Positions 30,011 through 37,984 are shown, numbered from the stretch's first letter. The stretch: 38,157 nt of DNA from Bacteroidaceae bacterium (GCA_024401095.1 JAKSLR010000030.1:1-38157); one strand, 5' to 3'. Notes: generated by a model not told the origin, from the sequence alone. Program-made: numbers and translations.

Positions 30011-32155
30011 ATGAAAAAGTTCAGTTTTCTGCTTAGTGTCCTGGCGGCACTGGGTCTGTACTCCTGTACAGAAGAAGCCTTTGTAGAAGGAACGGCCAGT
30101 AAGGGACTTACTGCTCAGATTCCAGCCTATCAGTTTGAGAGTGATACCCGTGTGGGAATTTCCCAGAATTTAAGCACCTATACCTGGAGCGACGGTGATC
30201 AGATAGGTATGTATTATCAGGATGCTTTCAGCAAGGCATCGGCAGAGTTCACCATCTTGAGCGGAGGCTCAAGTTCCGGCGTATTCGCTAACTCCGCCTT
30301 TTCCTTGAAGCCTAATTCCACCTATTATGCTTTCTATCCTTATGACAGTCATGCCACAGTAGAGGCTTACCCGGTAGATTTCACCGGTCAGGAACAGACT
30401 GCCAAAGGAAGCACTGCACACATTGGTGCCCGCAACTACATGAGCGCTGCAGTGAATACCGATGCAAATGGTGCTGCCTCTATCGCTTTCCAGAATCTGG
30501 CAGCGGTCCTTCAGATAGAAATTCCTATCGAAGAAACTGGCATCTATACCGATGTAACCCTTGCCACTACAGGAACCGACTTCATTACCCGTGGAACTCT
30601 GGACATGAAGACCGGTGCCATTACAGCAAAAGCCAAGAGCCAGCAGATGGAACTTTCATTAGGAACAGGCATTGCTTTGAATAAAGGTGATGTGTTTACA
30701 GCAAATATCCTTGTAGCACCAACAGACTTGAACGGAAAGGAACTTACTGTTACATTGGCCAGCAAATATGGAGAAGACCTTATGACCATAGTGCCTGGAA
30801 AGCCAGTACAGGCTGGAAAGGCCTATAAGTTGGAGGGTGGAAGCATGGAAGAAATTCCATACCTTACCTTCACAGCCGAGGCAGAGCAGACTCTCACTAT
30901 GAGTAAGGCAGTAGAAACGCTGGAATACTCCGTAAATAACGGAGAATGGCAGGAACTGGGAACCAATACTGTTACCTTTGGTGGTGCAAATGGCAATCTT
31001 CGGTTGAGAGGAAAGAATAATAAAGGAACAGCAAAAAATGCATCTGATTATTCAAGAATAGCTTTTGGAAATACCACGGGAGTGGCCTGCTCTGGTGATA
31101 TCCGTACTTTGTTGGATTATGAAAATTACAAAAATGTAAGTACAAGAAATGCCAGATTTTGCAGTTTATTTGAGTATTGCCATGCCTTGACTAGTGCTCC
31201 AGAGTTGCCGGCTTCCACATTAGCAGATAGGTGTTACCAATCTATGTTCTATCGCTGTTCCAGTCTTGCAAGTGCTCCAGAACTTCCTGCCACAACATTG
31301 GCTGCAAATTGTTATAGTTCTATGTTCTCAGGCTGCTCCAGTTTTACGAATGCTCCTGAGCTTTCTGCAACCACATTGGATGTTAACTGCTATGGTGGTA
31401 TGTTTTCAGACTGTTCCAGTTTGAAAAGTGCTCCAACACTTCCTGTCACTACTTTAACATATGGATGCTATAGCGGTATGTTCTCAGGCTGTACTAGCCT
31501 GACAAGTGCCCCTAGGCTTCCTGCCACAACATTGGCTGCAAACTGCTATAGTTCTATGTTTTTAGGGTGCACCAGTCTGGTGACTGCTCCAGAACTTCCT
31601 GCTACTATATTGACTGATTATTGCTATCATAGTATGTTCTCAAACTGTACCAGCCTGACTACTGCCCCAGAATTGCCAGCTACTACGATGGCTGATAGGT
31701 GTTATCAGTCTATGTTCTCAGGCTGCTCAAGTCTAGTGATAGCTCCTGGACTTCCTGCTACAACATTGGCTGATTATTGCTATTTTGTTATGTTCTCAGA
31801 TTGCACCAGCCTGACTACTGCCCCAGAATTGCCGGCTGCTACGTTGGATATTGGTTGCTATTTTAATATGTTTTATGGTTGCAAAAATCTAAACTACATC
31901 AAGATGTTGGCTACGGATATTAGCGCTTATGATTGTCTTTTTTATTGGACTTGTGGAGTCTCTTCTACCGGAACCTTCATCAAGAGTAAGGACGCCACTT
32001 GGGATGTAAGAGGGGAAAGTGGAATTCCAAATGGCTGGACTGTTCAGACCGATGCGCCTGCCGTTCCTTTCGATAAGAACGGTTACGGTGGAACTGCCGA
32101 TGGTACAGGCTACAACAATAACTCTATCTCTAACGGTAATGGTATAACCTGGTAA
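30011..32155 (+). CDS. Surface lipoprotein with fimbrillin-like N-domain and BspA/DUF285-like repeats
   Basis: From the ATG at 30011 the protein has 714 residues. The lipobox is LYSC (Cys19). Residues about 35-275 form a fimbrillin-like domain (TRVGISQNLSTYTWSDGDQI, and later DVTLATTGTDFITRGTLDM and ANILVAPTDLNGKELTVTL). A beta segment (about 280-390) leads to eight 26-residue repeats (about 398-605) of the form xLPATTLAxxCYxxMFxGC followed by TSLTxAP, plus a degenerate ninth. The period matches the 26-residue bacterial surface-protein repeat related to DUF285/BspA leucine-rich repeats. Each repeat holds two Cys. The C-terminus ends in a Gly/Asn-rich tail. Such proteins are displayed on the cell surface and can mediate adhesion. 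It is co-transcribed with the M64 peptidase gene 12 bases downstream. Confidence 0.87.
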   Translation: MKKFSFLLSVLAALGLYSCTEEAFVEGTASKGLTAQIPAYQFESDTRVGISQNLSTYTWSDGDQIGMYYQDAFSKASAEFTILSGGSSSGVFANSAFSLKPNSTYYAFYPYDSHATVEAYPVDFTGQEQTAKGSTAHIGARNYMSAAVNTDANGAASIAFQNLAAVLQIEIPIEETGIYTDVTLATTGTDFITRGTLDMKTGAITAKAKSQQMELSLGTGIALNKGDVFTANILVAPTDLNGKELTVTLASKYGEDLMTIVPGKPVQAGKAYKLEGGSMEEIPYLTFTAEAEQTLTMSKAVETLEYSVNNGEWQELGTNTVTFGGANGNLRLRGKNNKGTAKNASDYSRIAFGNTTGVACSGDIRTLLDYENYKNVSTRNARFCSLFEYCHALTSAPELPASTLADRCYQSMFYRCSSLASAPELPATTLAANCYSSMFSGCSSFTNAPELSATTLDVNCYGGMFSDCSSLKSAPTLPVTTLTYGCYSGMFSGCTSLTSAPRLPATTLAANCYSSMFLGCTSLVTAPELPATILTDYCYHSMFSNCTSLTTAPELPATTMADRCYQSMFSGCSSLVIAPGLPATTLADYCYFVMFSDCTSLTTAPELPAATLDIGCYFNMFYGCKNLNYIKMLATDISAYDCLFYWTCGVSSTGTFIKSKDATWDVRGESGIPNGWTVQTDAPAVPFDKNGYGGTADGTGYNNNSISNGNGITW
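31202..31903 (+). repeat. 78-bp tandem repeats encoding 26-residue units
   Basis: Eight consecutive 78-bp units (31202-31825) and a partial ninth (to about 31903) lie in the lipoprotein gene. Units such as those at 31280 and 31514 are very similar at DNA level, while others have drifted, so recent duplication or gene conversion is plausible. Unequal recombination could change the unit number without breaking the frame. Confidence 0.85.
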
Positions 32156-32167
32156 AACGTTGAAACG

Positions 32168-34297
32168 ATGAAGAAACTATATAAATACCTTAGTATTGCA
32201 GTCCAGGCTATTTTCCTTACTGGCTTGGCATCTTGTTCTCAGGAGGCTCTTTTGGAGACTCCTGAAGAAGTGGAATCCGGAAACATCATCCTGCCTAACC
32301 AGATTACGGCTGTCATGCCACAGCCAGAGACCCGTACGGCCTATTCAGAAGTGTCGGGCGTGCTTCATACGCAGTGGGCTGAGAATGACCAGATAGCCAT
32401 TACTCCTGTCTGCATGGTAGAATATACCACTCTTTATACGGTAGATCCAAGCACTGCCAGCGGTAGTTCTGCAACTTTTAAAAAGACATCCGGTGGAACC
32501 TCTAATACCACTAATGTCTCTACAAATATTTGGGGTGTCTATTATCCCGGAAACAGCATAAGGTCGGATATTGAATTCATGAACTTTACCTATTCAGGCC
32601 AGGTTCAGAAAGCGTCTGATCCTATGGGGCACATGGGTAAATATCATGCCATGAGACAAGTGCTGACCTCATCTAGTTACGGAACATTTCCTGCCGAAAA
32701 AGCCATCAGTTTCGCTAATTCAGACCAGTCCTCATGCTTGAAGTTCAACCTGAGCGGCATGACTTTCAAGAACCCTTCCAAGATTAGTGTTTCCTACATA
32801 GAAAACGGTTTTATTTCTCCTGTTTTCTATGAGAACAACAGCCTTAACAGTTATTACTACGATGGTAATTCTTCTTATAATGGCTCGCTCTCTACCGCAG
32901 AATTGTCCATGGGCTTGGAAGGTTACGGAAATGTCAGTTCACTCACCGCTTACTTGATGATGTCTAATCAAGATGTCACACTATATGGCGGAGGCTATCT
33001 CTTGATTAAGGTAACCTGTGAAGATGCTACTTATTATACAAAGGTTAAGGTCGGTTCTGCAGATATTACCCTGACTGGTGGTTACTATCACTCCATTACG
33101 GCAGCAGGCGGATGGCAGGAAGACCTGAATATCGATGATACAGATTACGCTTTCGACGGCGAGGTTGTCACCTTACAGGAAGCTAGCCGTGGAAATGGAA
33201 TTGACTTGGTCATCATGGGCGATGGATTCACCGCAGAAGATTTCACAGGGGGAGAGGAGTCCTACTACACCTCTATCATGATGCAGGCTTTCCACGAGTT
33301 CTTCTCTGTAGAGCCGCTTACCTACTATCAGGATTATTTCAATGTGTATTATGTCAAGGCCGTTTCCCCACAAGGTTACGGAGATTCACAGATATTGCAG
33401 AACGGAGCAACAGGTAATGGAACCCGGACCAAGTTCTCTACAGTTTTCTCCAGTGGATCTACACAAATCAGAGGAAACCGTGAACTGATCAATGAGTATG
33501 CCAAGCTGGCACTTGGAGCCAATGCCAATGAACGCATCAAGAACGCTACCGTAGTAGTCATGTGTAACATAGCTTGCCATGCAGGAACTTGCTGGAATAG
33601 CTGGACAGGTGAAGTTGGTAATTATGACTATGGCATGGCCAATGCCGTATGTTTCTGTCCGCTGGGCAAGAACGATGAAAACAGACGTCAGCTCATGCAT
33701 CATGAAATCTGCGGACACGGTTTCGGTAAGCTGGCCGATGAGTATTATGGTACTTCCTATCCAACCACTACCTATTACTGGAATCAGATTAATACTTACC
33801 ACGGTTACGGACTGTACCGTAATGTTGACAAATATGTAACCACATCCAATGCCAGTGAAACTTATCCGCAAACTACTCAGACCACAGTCTACTGGCATGA
33901 CCTGTTCGGTACTGTAAATCAGTATGAAAGCGCTGCCGTGGAGTCACTGGGAATCTTTGAGGGAGGCTATACTTATGTCAGGAATTTCTGCCGCCCAACT
34001 TACGATGGAGCTCAGAGCATCATGAACCACAATACTGGCCAGTTCAATGCCATTTCCCGTCGTCAGATCATGTACAGAGTCCTGTCATTGGCAGGAGAGT
34101 ATACCGGAAAGATCTGGGGCACCACTCAGGAGCTGAACAACTTCCTGGAATGGGACCGCACCTACTACCTGCCTAAGAAGAACAGTTCATCTACAGGTTC
34201 GCAGACAGCACCTATGGCACCAGAAATCTATCCGCTTGACCCACCAGTCATGGTACAGGGTGAATGGATTGATGGTCATTTTATTCCAGCAGAATAA
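32168..34297 (+). CDS. M64 (IgA peptidase-type) metallopeptidase lipoprotein
   Basis: The 709-residue protein has lipobox LASC (Cys23) and an N-terminal fimbrillin-like region with TRTAYSEVSGVLHTQWAENDQ (split here as TRTAYSEV and WAENDQIAI, about 56-75). The M64 domain covers about 335-655. It begins GNGIDLVIMGDGFTAEDF, continues FFSVEPLTYYQDYFNVYYV, and has the zinc site HEICGHGFGKLADEY (512-526), with His512 and His517 as likely ligands and Glu513 as the base. There are three residues between Glu513 and His517, one more than in HEXXH. The C-terminal tail is Pro-rich. M64 peptidases include IgA-cleaving enzymes, but most Bacteroidetes members have no known substrate. It is second in the operon after the repeat lipoprotein. 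Confidence 0.88.
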   Translation: MKKLYKYLSIAVQAIFLTGLASCSQEALLETPEEVESGNIILPNQITAVMPQPETRTAYSEVSGVLHTQWAENDQIAITPVCMVEYTTLYTVDPSTASGSSATFKKTSGGTSNTTNVSTNIWGVYYPGNSIRSDIEFMNFTYSGQVQKASDPMGHMGKYHAMRQVLTSSSYGTFPAEKAISFANSDQSSCLKFNLSGMTFKNPSKISVSYIENGFISPVFYENNSLNSYYYDGNSSYNGSLSTAELSMGLEGYGNVSSLTAYLMMSNQDVTLYGGGYLLIKVTCEDATYYTKVKVGSADITLTGGYYHSITAAGGWQEDLNIDDTDYAFDGEVVTLQEASRGNGIDLVIMGDGFTAEDFTGGEESYYTSIMMQAFHEFFSVEPLTYYQDYFNVYYVKAVSPQGYGDSQILQNGATGNGTRTKFSTVFSSGSTQIRGNRELINEYAKLALGANANERIKNATVVVMCNIACHAGTCWNSWTGEVGNYDYGMANAVCFCPLGKNDENRRQLMHHEICGHGFGKLADEYYGTSYPTTTYYWNQINTYHGYGLYRNVDKYVTTSNASETYPQTTQTTVYWHDLFGTVNQYESAAVESLGIFEGGYTYVRNFCRPTYDGAQSIMNHNTGQFNAISRRQIMYRVLSLAGEYTGKIWGTTQELNNFLEWDRTYYLPKKNSSSTGSQTAPMAPEIYPLDPPVMVQGEWIDGHFIPAE

Positions 34298-34309
34298 AGT
34301 TATAAGATA

Positions 34310-34335
34310 TTGTACCAGGGTTAATCCTGGTACAA
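34310..34335 (+). promoter_or_regulatory. Perfect 10-bp stem-loop between M64 and acyltransferase genes
   Basis: TTGTACCAGG (34310-34319) pairs with CCTGGTACAA (34326-34335) around a six-base loop. It lies 12 bases after the M64 stop and 10 bases before the next ATG. No T-run follows, so it is unlikely to be a simple terminator. It may protect or process the mRNA or reduce translation of the next gene. Confidence 0.6.
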
Positions 34336-34345
34336 GAACATAAAA

Positions 34346-35059
34346 ATGGCACAGAAATCACTGTTACGTAAACTATGGGAAAATAGGTGGGTTCTAAGGT
34401 CTTTACCTTATACTCTCTATTTTAATTTTCATTATCTTCCTCTGGCACAAGCTATTAAATTACCTATATGGCTGTATAGGCCTCGTTTGCTTGCGTGCCA
34501 GGGGCGGATTGTTATAGACCCAAGTACAAAGATATCTCCAGGTATGATCAAACTAGGAAATAACATTGTTTCCATCTATCCTGATAATGGCATTACCTGG
34601 GAGCACCGTGGTATAATGTACTTTAAAGGGAGCGCGTCTATAGGTAATAGTTCATACATATCCACAGGAAAAGATTCGGAGATAACTTTTGGCCCTCGTT
34701 TTCATGCTACTGCATCATTCAGGTTGGTCAGTTATTATAAGATCTCTTTTGGACATTCCTGTACTATAGGATGGGATTGTATCATTATGGATACGGATTT
34801 ACATGCCCTTACCCGCATTGATGGCAGCAAGTCAAAAGGCTATGGAATGATAACTATAGGAAACAATAACTGGATAGCAAACAACTGCAGTTTACTGAAG
34901 AACGTTAGAACGCCAGATTATCTGGTGGTAGCTGCTAATACTGTGCTTACTAAATCATATCAGCATATCCCAGCATATTCCGTGATAGGTTCAAGTCATG
35001 AAGTGAAGGTTTTAGGCCAAGGTTGGCTGGATACAGAAAACGACAGCATAACACTTTAA
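34346..35059 (+). CDS. Acyltransferase with left-handed beta-helix (hexapeptide repeats)
   Basis: The 237-residue cytosolic protein has an N-terminal helical part (about 1-55) and then repeated hexapeptide turns such as IKLGNN, ASIGNSSYIS, CTIGWDCIIMD, ITIGNNNWIANNCSLLKNV and LVVAANTVL. The motif DTDLHAL with His resembles the catalytic His of xenobiotic and sugar O-acetyltransferases, and the C-terminal stretch IPAYSVIGSSHEVKV is also family-like. It probably moves an acetyl or other acyl group from acetyl-CoA to a sugar. It has no promoter of its own that I can see and follows the M64 gene by 48 bases. A link to the polysaccharide made by the 11-27 kb locus is possible but unproven. Confidence 0.85.
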   Translation: MAQKSLLRKLWENRWVLRSLPYTLYFNFHYLPLAQAIKLPIWLYRPRLLACQGRIVIDPSTKISPGMIKLGNNIVSIYPDNGITWEHRGIMYFKGSASIGNSSYISTGKDSEITFGPRFHATASFRLVSYYKISFGHSCTIGWDCIIMDTDLHALTRIDGSKSKGYGMITIGNNNWIANNCSLLKNVRTPDYLVVAANTVLTKSYQHIPAYSVIGSSHEVKVLGQGWLDTENDSITL

Positions 35060-35094
35060 TAATTCCCCTGTAAAATCTCCCGAAACACTTTTTC

Positions 35095-35108
35095 ATATTT
35101 GCAAATAT
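35095..35108. promoter_or_regulatory. Perfect 14-bp palindrome (candidate operator)
   Basis: ATATTTGCAAATAT is perfectly palindromic and lies 46 bases upstream of the -7 element at 35154. This position suits an activator site. No regulator is known. Confidence 0.35.
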
Positions 35109-35153
35109 AGCTGTTTTTCACCAACTTCTGGGGCTTCCCATTCAAAAAAGAAT

Positions 35154-35161
35154 TATCTTTG
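35154..35161 (+). promoter_or_regulatory. -7 element (TATCTTTG) for the small lipoprotein gene
   Basis: This exact TAnnTTTG match lies 28 bases before the ATG at 35190. No good -33 TTTG is seen. Confidence 0.65.
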
Positions 35162-35189
35162 CAACTGTTAATCCATAAAACATGAAATT

Positions 35190-35723
35190 ATGAAAAAATG
35201 GGGTTTGTATTTTATGGCCAGCCTGCTGGGTTTGTATTCCTGCGGCGGTGCACAGCAGAAAAGTGATCAGGAACAGTCTGATTCCATTGTGGTAACGGGA
35301 GTAGATGAGGTAATTGCCCAGAAGGCTGAAGAAGAGATGCAAGATGCATCCTTTTTCGTTGACTTAATCGCTGGATGGGGGCAGGATACCCCTATGTCTG
35401 CCGCCTTGCAGAAAGCCATAAAAGAGGTGGATGATGCTGCTACAGCAGCCGGATCGGAAGTAGGTTATTTTGATTATGATCTCTGGACTGAGAGCCAGGA
35501 TCCAGACATGAGCTATTATACCACCGATGTGGAAGTGGTGAGCCAGGAAGCAAACGAGGCTGTGGTAAAGCTGAACCTGGTGCAATACGGGGAGAAGTCA
35601 CCTCGCGTGCTTAAGCTTGCACCGGAGAATGATACTTGGGTGATTTCGGATTTTCAGGGATCTGACGGGAAGTGGATTCTTGAGGTTTGTGCTGCGGCGA
35701 TGGGGGAAATAAAGAGATGGTAA
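35190..35723 (+). CDS. Small secreted lipoprotein, DUF3828-like
   Basis: The 177-residue protein has a signal peptide and lipobox LYSC (Cys18), then a polar linker and a compact alpha-beta domain (about 45-177). The segments YYTTDVEVVSQEANEAVVKL, LVQYGEKSPRVLKLAPEND and TWVISDF form the strand pattern of small NTF2-like domains such as DUF3828 or DUF4878, where the strand around W-V-I-x-D-F is typical. Function is unknown for the family. It is monocistronic with its own promoter. The next 700 bases hold only repeats and the promoter of the following gene. Confidence 0.72.
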   Translation: MKKWGLYFMASLLGLYSCGGAQQKSDQEQSDSIVVTGVDEVIAQKAEEEMQDASFFVDLIAGWGQDTPMSAALQKAIKEVDDAATAAGSEVGYFDYDLWTESQDPDMSYYTTDVEVVSQEANEAVVKLNLVQYGEKSPRVLKLAPENDTWVISDFQGSDGKWILEVCAAAMGEIKRW

Positions 35724-35736
35724 GAGGGAAGGGGGG

Positions 35737-35905
35737 TACCCCTTAGGCTCCCTTTCGGGAGATTTTCTCCCGGACCCTCTTATTAGGGTTTCACCCTAAA
35801 ACCCACTTAGTGTTTTTTCTTTTCGTGGAAAAAGAAAAAGTACTAAGAACAAAAAAGAAATCCACCGGCTGCATTGATTTTGCTAAAAATAGAGATCTTT
35901 TTCCT
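35737..35905 (-). repeat. Diverged inverted copy of the dispersed intergenic repeat
   Basis: On the minus strand this region matches parts of the copies at 36143 and 37625: the AGAGGGTCCGGGAG/CTCCCGAAA hairpin block (35754-35781), a TTTTTC/CTTTT purine-pyrimidine block, and the segment corresponding to GCAGCCGG and TAAAAATAG. It contains an extra AGGGT/ACCCT hairpin (about 35784-35797) and drifts away beyond 35905. From 35906 to 36142 no gene can be supported. Confidence 0.6.
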
Positions 35906-36142
35906 AAAATGCACAAAACTCCCAGTCCTAGTGTTCCCTGTGCATTTTTTAACGGAAAAAGCCCCCCATTTTCTTCACGCAAAATCCATGATGCCGGAAC
36001 TAATGAGCTGGCCGCTACAATCCGGATGGTGAGAAGACATCGCTTCGCTGGTCTGCGTCACATGTGACGCTTTATCCTCCGGATTCTTGTTTACTCTCCA
36101 GATTACAGTAACAAGAAGGCCCACTACACCCCGCATGGCATT

Positions 36143-36378
36143 TCGGCATCAGAAATTTGGCGTTAAGAAAATAGGTTTGAATTTGGAACAGAAAAATACA
36201 GTCCAATAAGGAAATGTTTTTTGTATTTTTCCCAAATTCAAGCCTATTTTTAGTCAAATTCCTGCAGCCGGGAGCTTTCTTTTTCCGCTTATTTTTCTTT
36301 TGCGGGAAAAGAAAAACAAGCTAGAGGGTCCGGGAGAAAATCTCCCGAAAAGAAGAGTTTAAGGGTTGAACCCTTCAG
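36143..36378 (+). repeat. Dispersed intergenic repeat, copy A
   Basis: A stretch of 236 bases is about 85-90% identical by eye to 37625-37859 in the same orientation. It begins TCGGCATCAGAAATTTGGCG, has an internal inverted pair (TTGAATTTGG and CCAAATTCAA), CTGCAGCCGGGAGCTTTCTTT in the middle and the hairpin GGGAGA-AAA-TCTCCC near the end, and closes with CCTTCAG. Open frames through it are not conserved in any useful way, so it is probably non-coding. It ends 18 bases before the -7 element of the SGNH gene. Confidence 0.8.
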
Positions 36379-36396
36379 CATTTCTAAAAAAAACAC

Positions 36397-36404
36397 TACA
36401 TTTG
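36397..36404 (+). promoter_or_regulatory. -7 element (TACATTTG) for the SGNH hydrolase gene
   Basis: This exact TAnnTTTG match lies 21 bases before the ATG at 36426. It shows that the ATG at 36366, 60 bases upstream in frame, cannot be the start of a message from this promoter. Confidence 0.65.
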
Positions 36405-36425
36405 CAAAAATCAAAAAAACACACT

Positions 36426-37127
36426 ATGAAAAAACTAATCTTCATCCTTTTCACCTGCCTGCTGGCCCTGACCAGCTTTGCCCAGGATTACAAAGAATCC
36501 CCTAACTACAGAAAGAGCATCGCCGTGTTTGGCGGTTCTTTCAGCGTGATCACCCCATCGGACATTGCCAAGGCGCACTGGGCTGAATGCCTGGGCTGCC
36601 AAATCACCAACTTCGGCATAGGTGGTGCAGGATTCTCCAAGACCACAGGCGAAGACCGCTGGCTGTCTGTTCAGATAGACCGTGCACTGGCCAGTGAGAA
36701 GAAATTCGACATCTACATCATCTGGGCCAGCACCAACGATGTGTCTCGTGGCATCAGCCTGGAAGAGCAGGACCGTGAAATCCGTGCCTGCATAGAGAAG
36801 ATCCGCAAGGGGGCACCTCAGGCTAAGATCATGTTCTTCAGCTCACTGCCTGTTCCACTGCTGGAGTACATTGCCGAGGAAGACATTGAGAAGGGGCCGG
36901 AGTGGTCAAGAGGCGGACGCAGAAACATGAAGAAGCTGCCATCGTATGTGGCTGGCCAGGAGAAGGTCTGCCAGGAGATGGGGGTTCCTTTCCTGAACCT
37001 GTACACTACCAGCGGCATCAACCGCTACAATGCCGTGGATTTCTTTGGCGCAGACTGGCTGCACCTGAACAATGCGGGCTATAACCACATTAAGGAAACT
37101 CAGGCCAGATTTATTGCTACGCACTAA
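36426..37127 (+). CDS. Secreted SGNH/GDSL-family hydrolase
   Basis: From the ATG at 36426 the protein has 233 residues with a signal peptide ending TSFAQ. The SGNH blocks are VFGGSFS with nucleophile Ser38, FGIGGAGF (oxyanion Gly), WASTND with Asn104, and DWLHLNNAGY with Asp210 and His213. The usual GDS of block I is GGS here, which keeps the Ser. It probably removes acyl groups from polysaccharides or lipids in the periplasm or outside the cell; the substrate is unknown. It has its own promoter and lies between two copies of the intergenic repeat. A shared hairpin separates it from the convergent M15 gene. Confidence 0.87.
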   Translation: MKKLIFILFTCLLALTSFAQDYKESPNYRKSIAVFGGSFSVITPSDIAKAHWAECLGCQITNFGIGGAGFSKTTGEDRWLSVQIDRALASEKKFDIYIIWASTNDVSRGISLEEQDREIRACIEKIRKGAPQAKIMFFSSLPVPLLEYIAEEDIEKGPEWSRGGRRNMKKLPSYVAGQEKVCQEMGVPFLNLYTTSGINRYNAVDFFGADWLHLNNAGYNHIKETQARFIATH

Positions 37128-37136
37128 AACGCGCCA

Positions 37137-37171
37137 TTATAAAATTCAAGTGTACCTACTTGATTTTATAA
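37137..37171. terminator. Bidirectional terminator between SGNH and M15 genes
   Basis: TTATAAAATTCAAG (37137-37150) pairs with CTTGATTTTATAA (37159-37171) with one bulged T and an eight-base loop. It overlaps the last codons of the convergent M15 gene. T-rich arms on both sides suit both directions. Confidence 0.65.
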
Positions 37172-37593
37172 AAGGCTTGGCGTCGGTTCATATGTAATTC
37201 TCTACGCGCGCTGACGTGCAGCCAGTAATAGCCTTGGCGGTTCCGTTCCAGGATGCATTGGTCGTAGTTCCGGCAATGGTGTTGGATCCAGTCGAACCAT
37301 TCCTTTCCTGTCAGTAGGGAAGGAAGGAGGAGGTCGGCGGCTTCACCTTTCAGGTGCTGGGAGTTAGGAACTCCGCCTACTTTCTTATTTAATTCCTTGC
37401 AGCGATAGCCGCTGGAGATATGTATGGGCTTTCCGTAGTGAAGTCTCAAAGGCTCCAGAACCTCTTGGCAGAGATTCTGGAGGTTTGAGATGACTTCAAT
37501 GGAAGGCTCGTTGCAGATTCCGCTCTGCAGGGCGGTGGAGCTTCGCGTAAATTCTTCCAAGCTGAAGTGCTCCGTCAAAATTTGAACTTCCAT
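37156..37593 (-). CDS. M15-family peptidase (D-Ala-D-Ala carboxypeptidase-like)
   Basis: The 145-residue protein carries the Peptidase_M15_3 pattern: HFSLEEFTRSSTA at the start, PIHISSGYRCKELNKKVGG, the zinc ligands His80 and Asp87 in SQHLKGEAADLL, and the third ligand His126 in YWLHVS. Members cut peptidoglycan stem peptides. There is no signal peptide, as is usual for the short Bacteroidetes version, which I recall often lying next to smalltalk-type and HU-like genes. That arrangement is seen here: a smalltalk-type peptide and a probable HU-like protein are encoded upstream on the same strand. The 295-base gap to the smalltalk gene is mostly copy B of the repeat. Confidence 0.9.
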   Translation of the reverse strand: MEVQILTEHFSLEEFTRSSTALQSGICNEPSIEVISNLQNLCQEVLEPLRLHYGKPIHISSGYRCKELNKKVGGVPNSQHLKGEAADLLLPSLLTGKEWFDWIQHHCRNYDQCILERNRQGYYWLHVSARRELHMNRRQAFYKIK

Positions 37594-37624
37594 TTTTTAT
37601 TAATTACATTTTATGTTTTGAAAG

Positions 37625-37859
37625 TCGGCATCAGAAATTTGGCGTTAAGAAAATAGACTTGAATTTGGAACAGAAAAATACAGTCCAACAAGGAAAGGGC
37701 TTTTGTATTTTTCCCAAATTCATGCCTATTTTTAGCCAAATTCCTGCAGCCGGGAGCTTTCTTTTTTCCCATCTTTTCTCTTTTGCGGGAAAAGAAAAAA
37801 GATGTAGAGGGTCCGGGAGAGAATCTCCCGAAAAGGGAGTCTGAGGGCAAAGCCTTCAG
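37625..37859 (+). repeat. Dispersed intergenic repeat, copy B
   Basis: This is the second direct copy of the element at 36143-36378, with small insertions in the TTTTCCC/CTTTTG block. The hairpin GGGAGA-GAA-TCTCCC is kept. With copy A it flanks the segment that holds the SGNH and M15 genes. It lies just upstream of the M15 start and so could also carry that gene's leader. Confidence 0.8.
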
Positions 37860-37888
37860 AACAGGGTGTGGGAAGAATTCCCACTAGG

Positions 37889-37984
37889 TCAAAGACCTAA
37901 ACCATACACACTGGCAATACCCGAAATCAACGTCAGTATAGTATTCACTATCACTGTCCAAATATTCTTCTTCTCTGTACTCAT
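37889..37984 (-). CDS. Smalltalk-type small membrane peptide
   Basis: The 31-residue peptide starts MSTEKKNIWTVIVNTILTL and ends SVYGLGL, a short basic N-terminus and one membrane helix. Length, layout and position between an HU-like gene and an M15 peptidase match the smalltalk proteins of Bacteroidetes, whose function is not known. The open frame extends 31 codons upstream, but that part lies in the low-complexity region and is not family-like. Confidence 0.65.
   Translation of the reverse strand: MSTEKKNIWTVIVNTILTLISGIASVYGLGL

Noticed and set aside
31202..31903. CRISPR-like regular repeats
   Set aside because: The 78-bp units are contiguous, in frame and encode 26-residue protein repeats; there are no spacers.
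35810..36257. Frames of 85 (+) and 61 (-) residues in the repeat region, resembling a frame at 37611-37850
   Set aside because: The similarity follows from the DNA repeat itself; indels between copies break the frames and no start signals are present.
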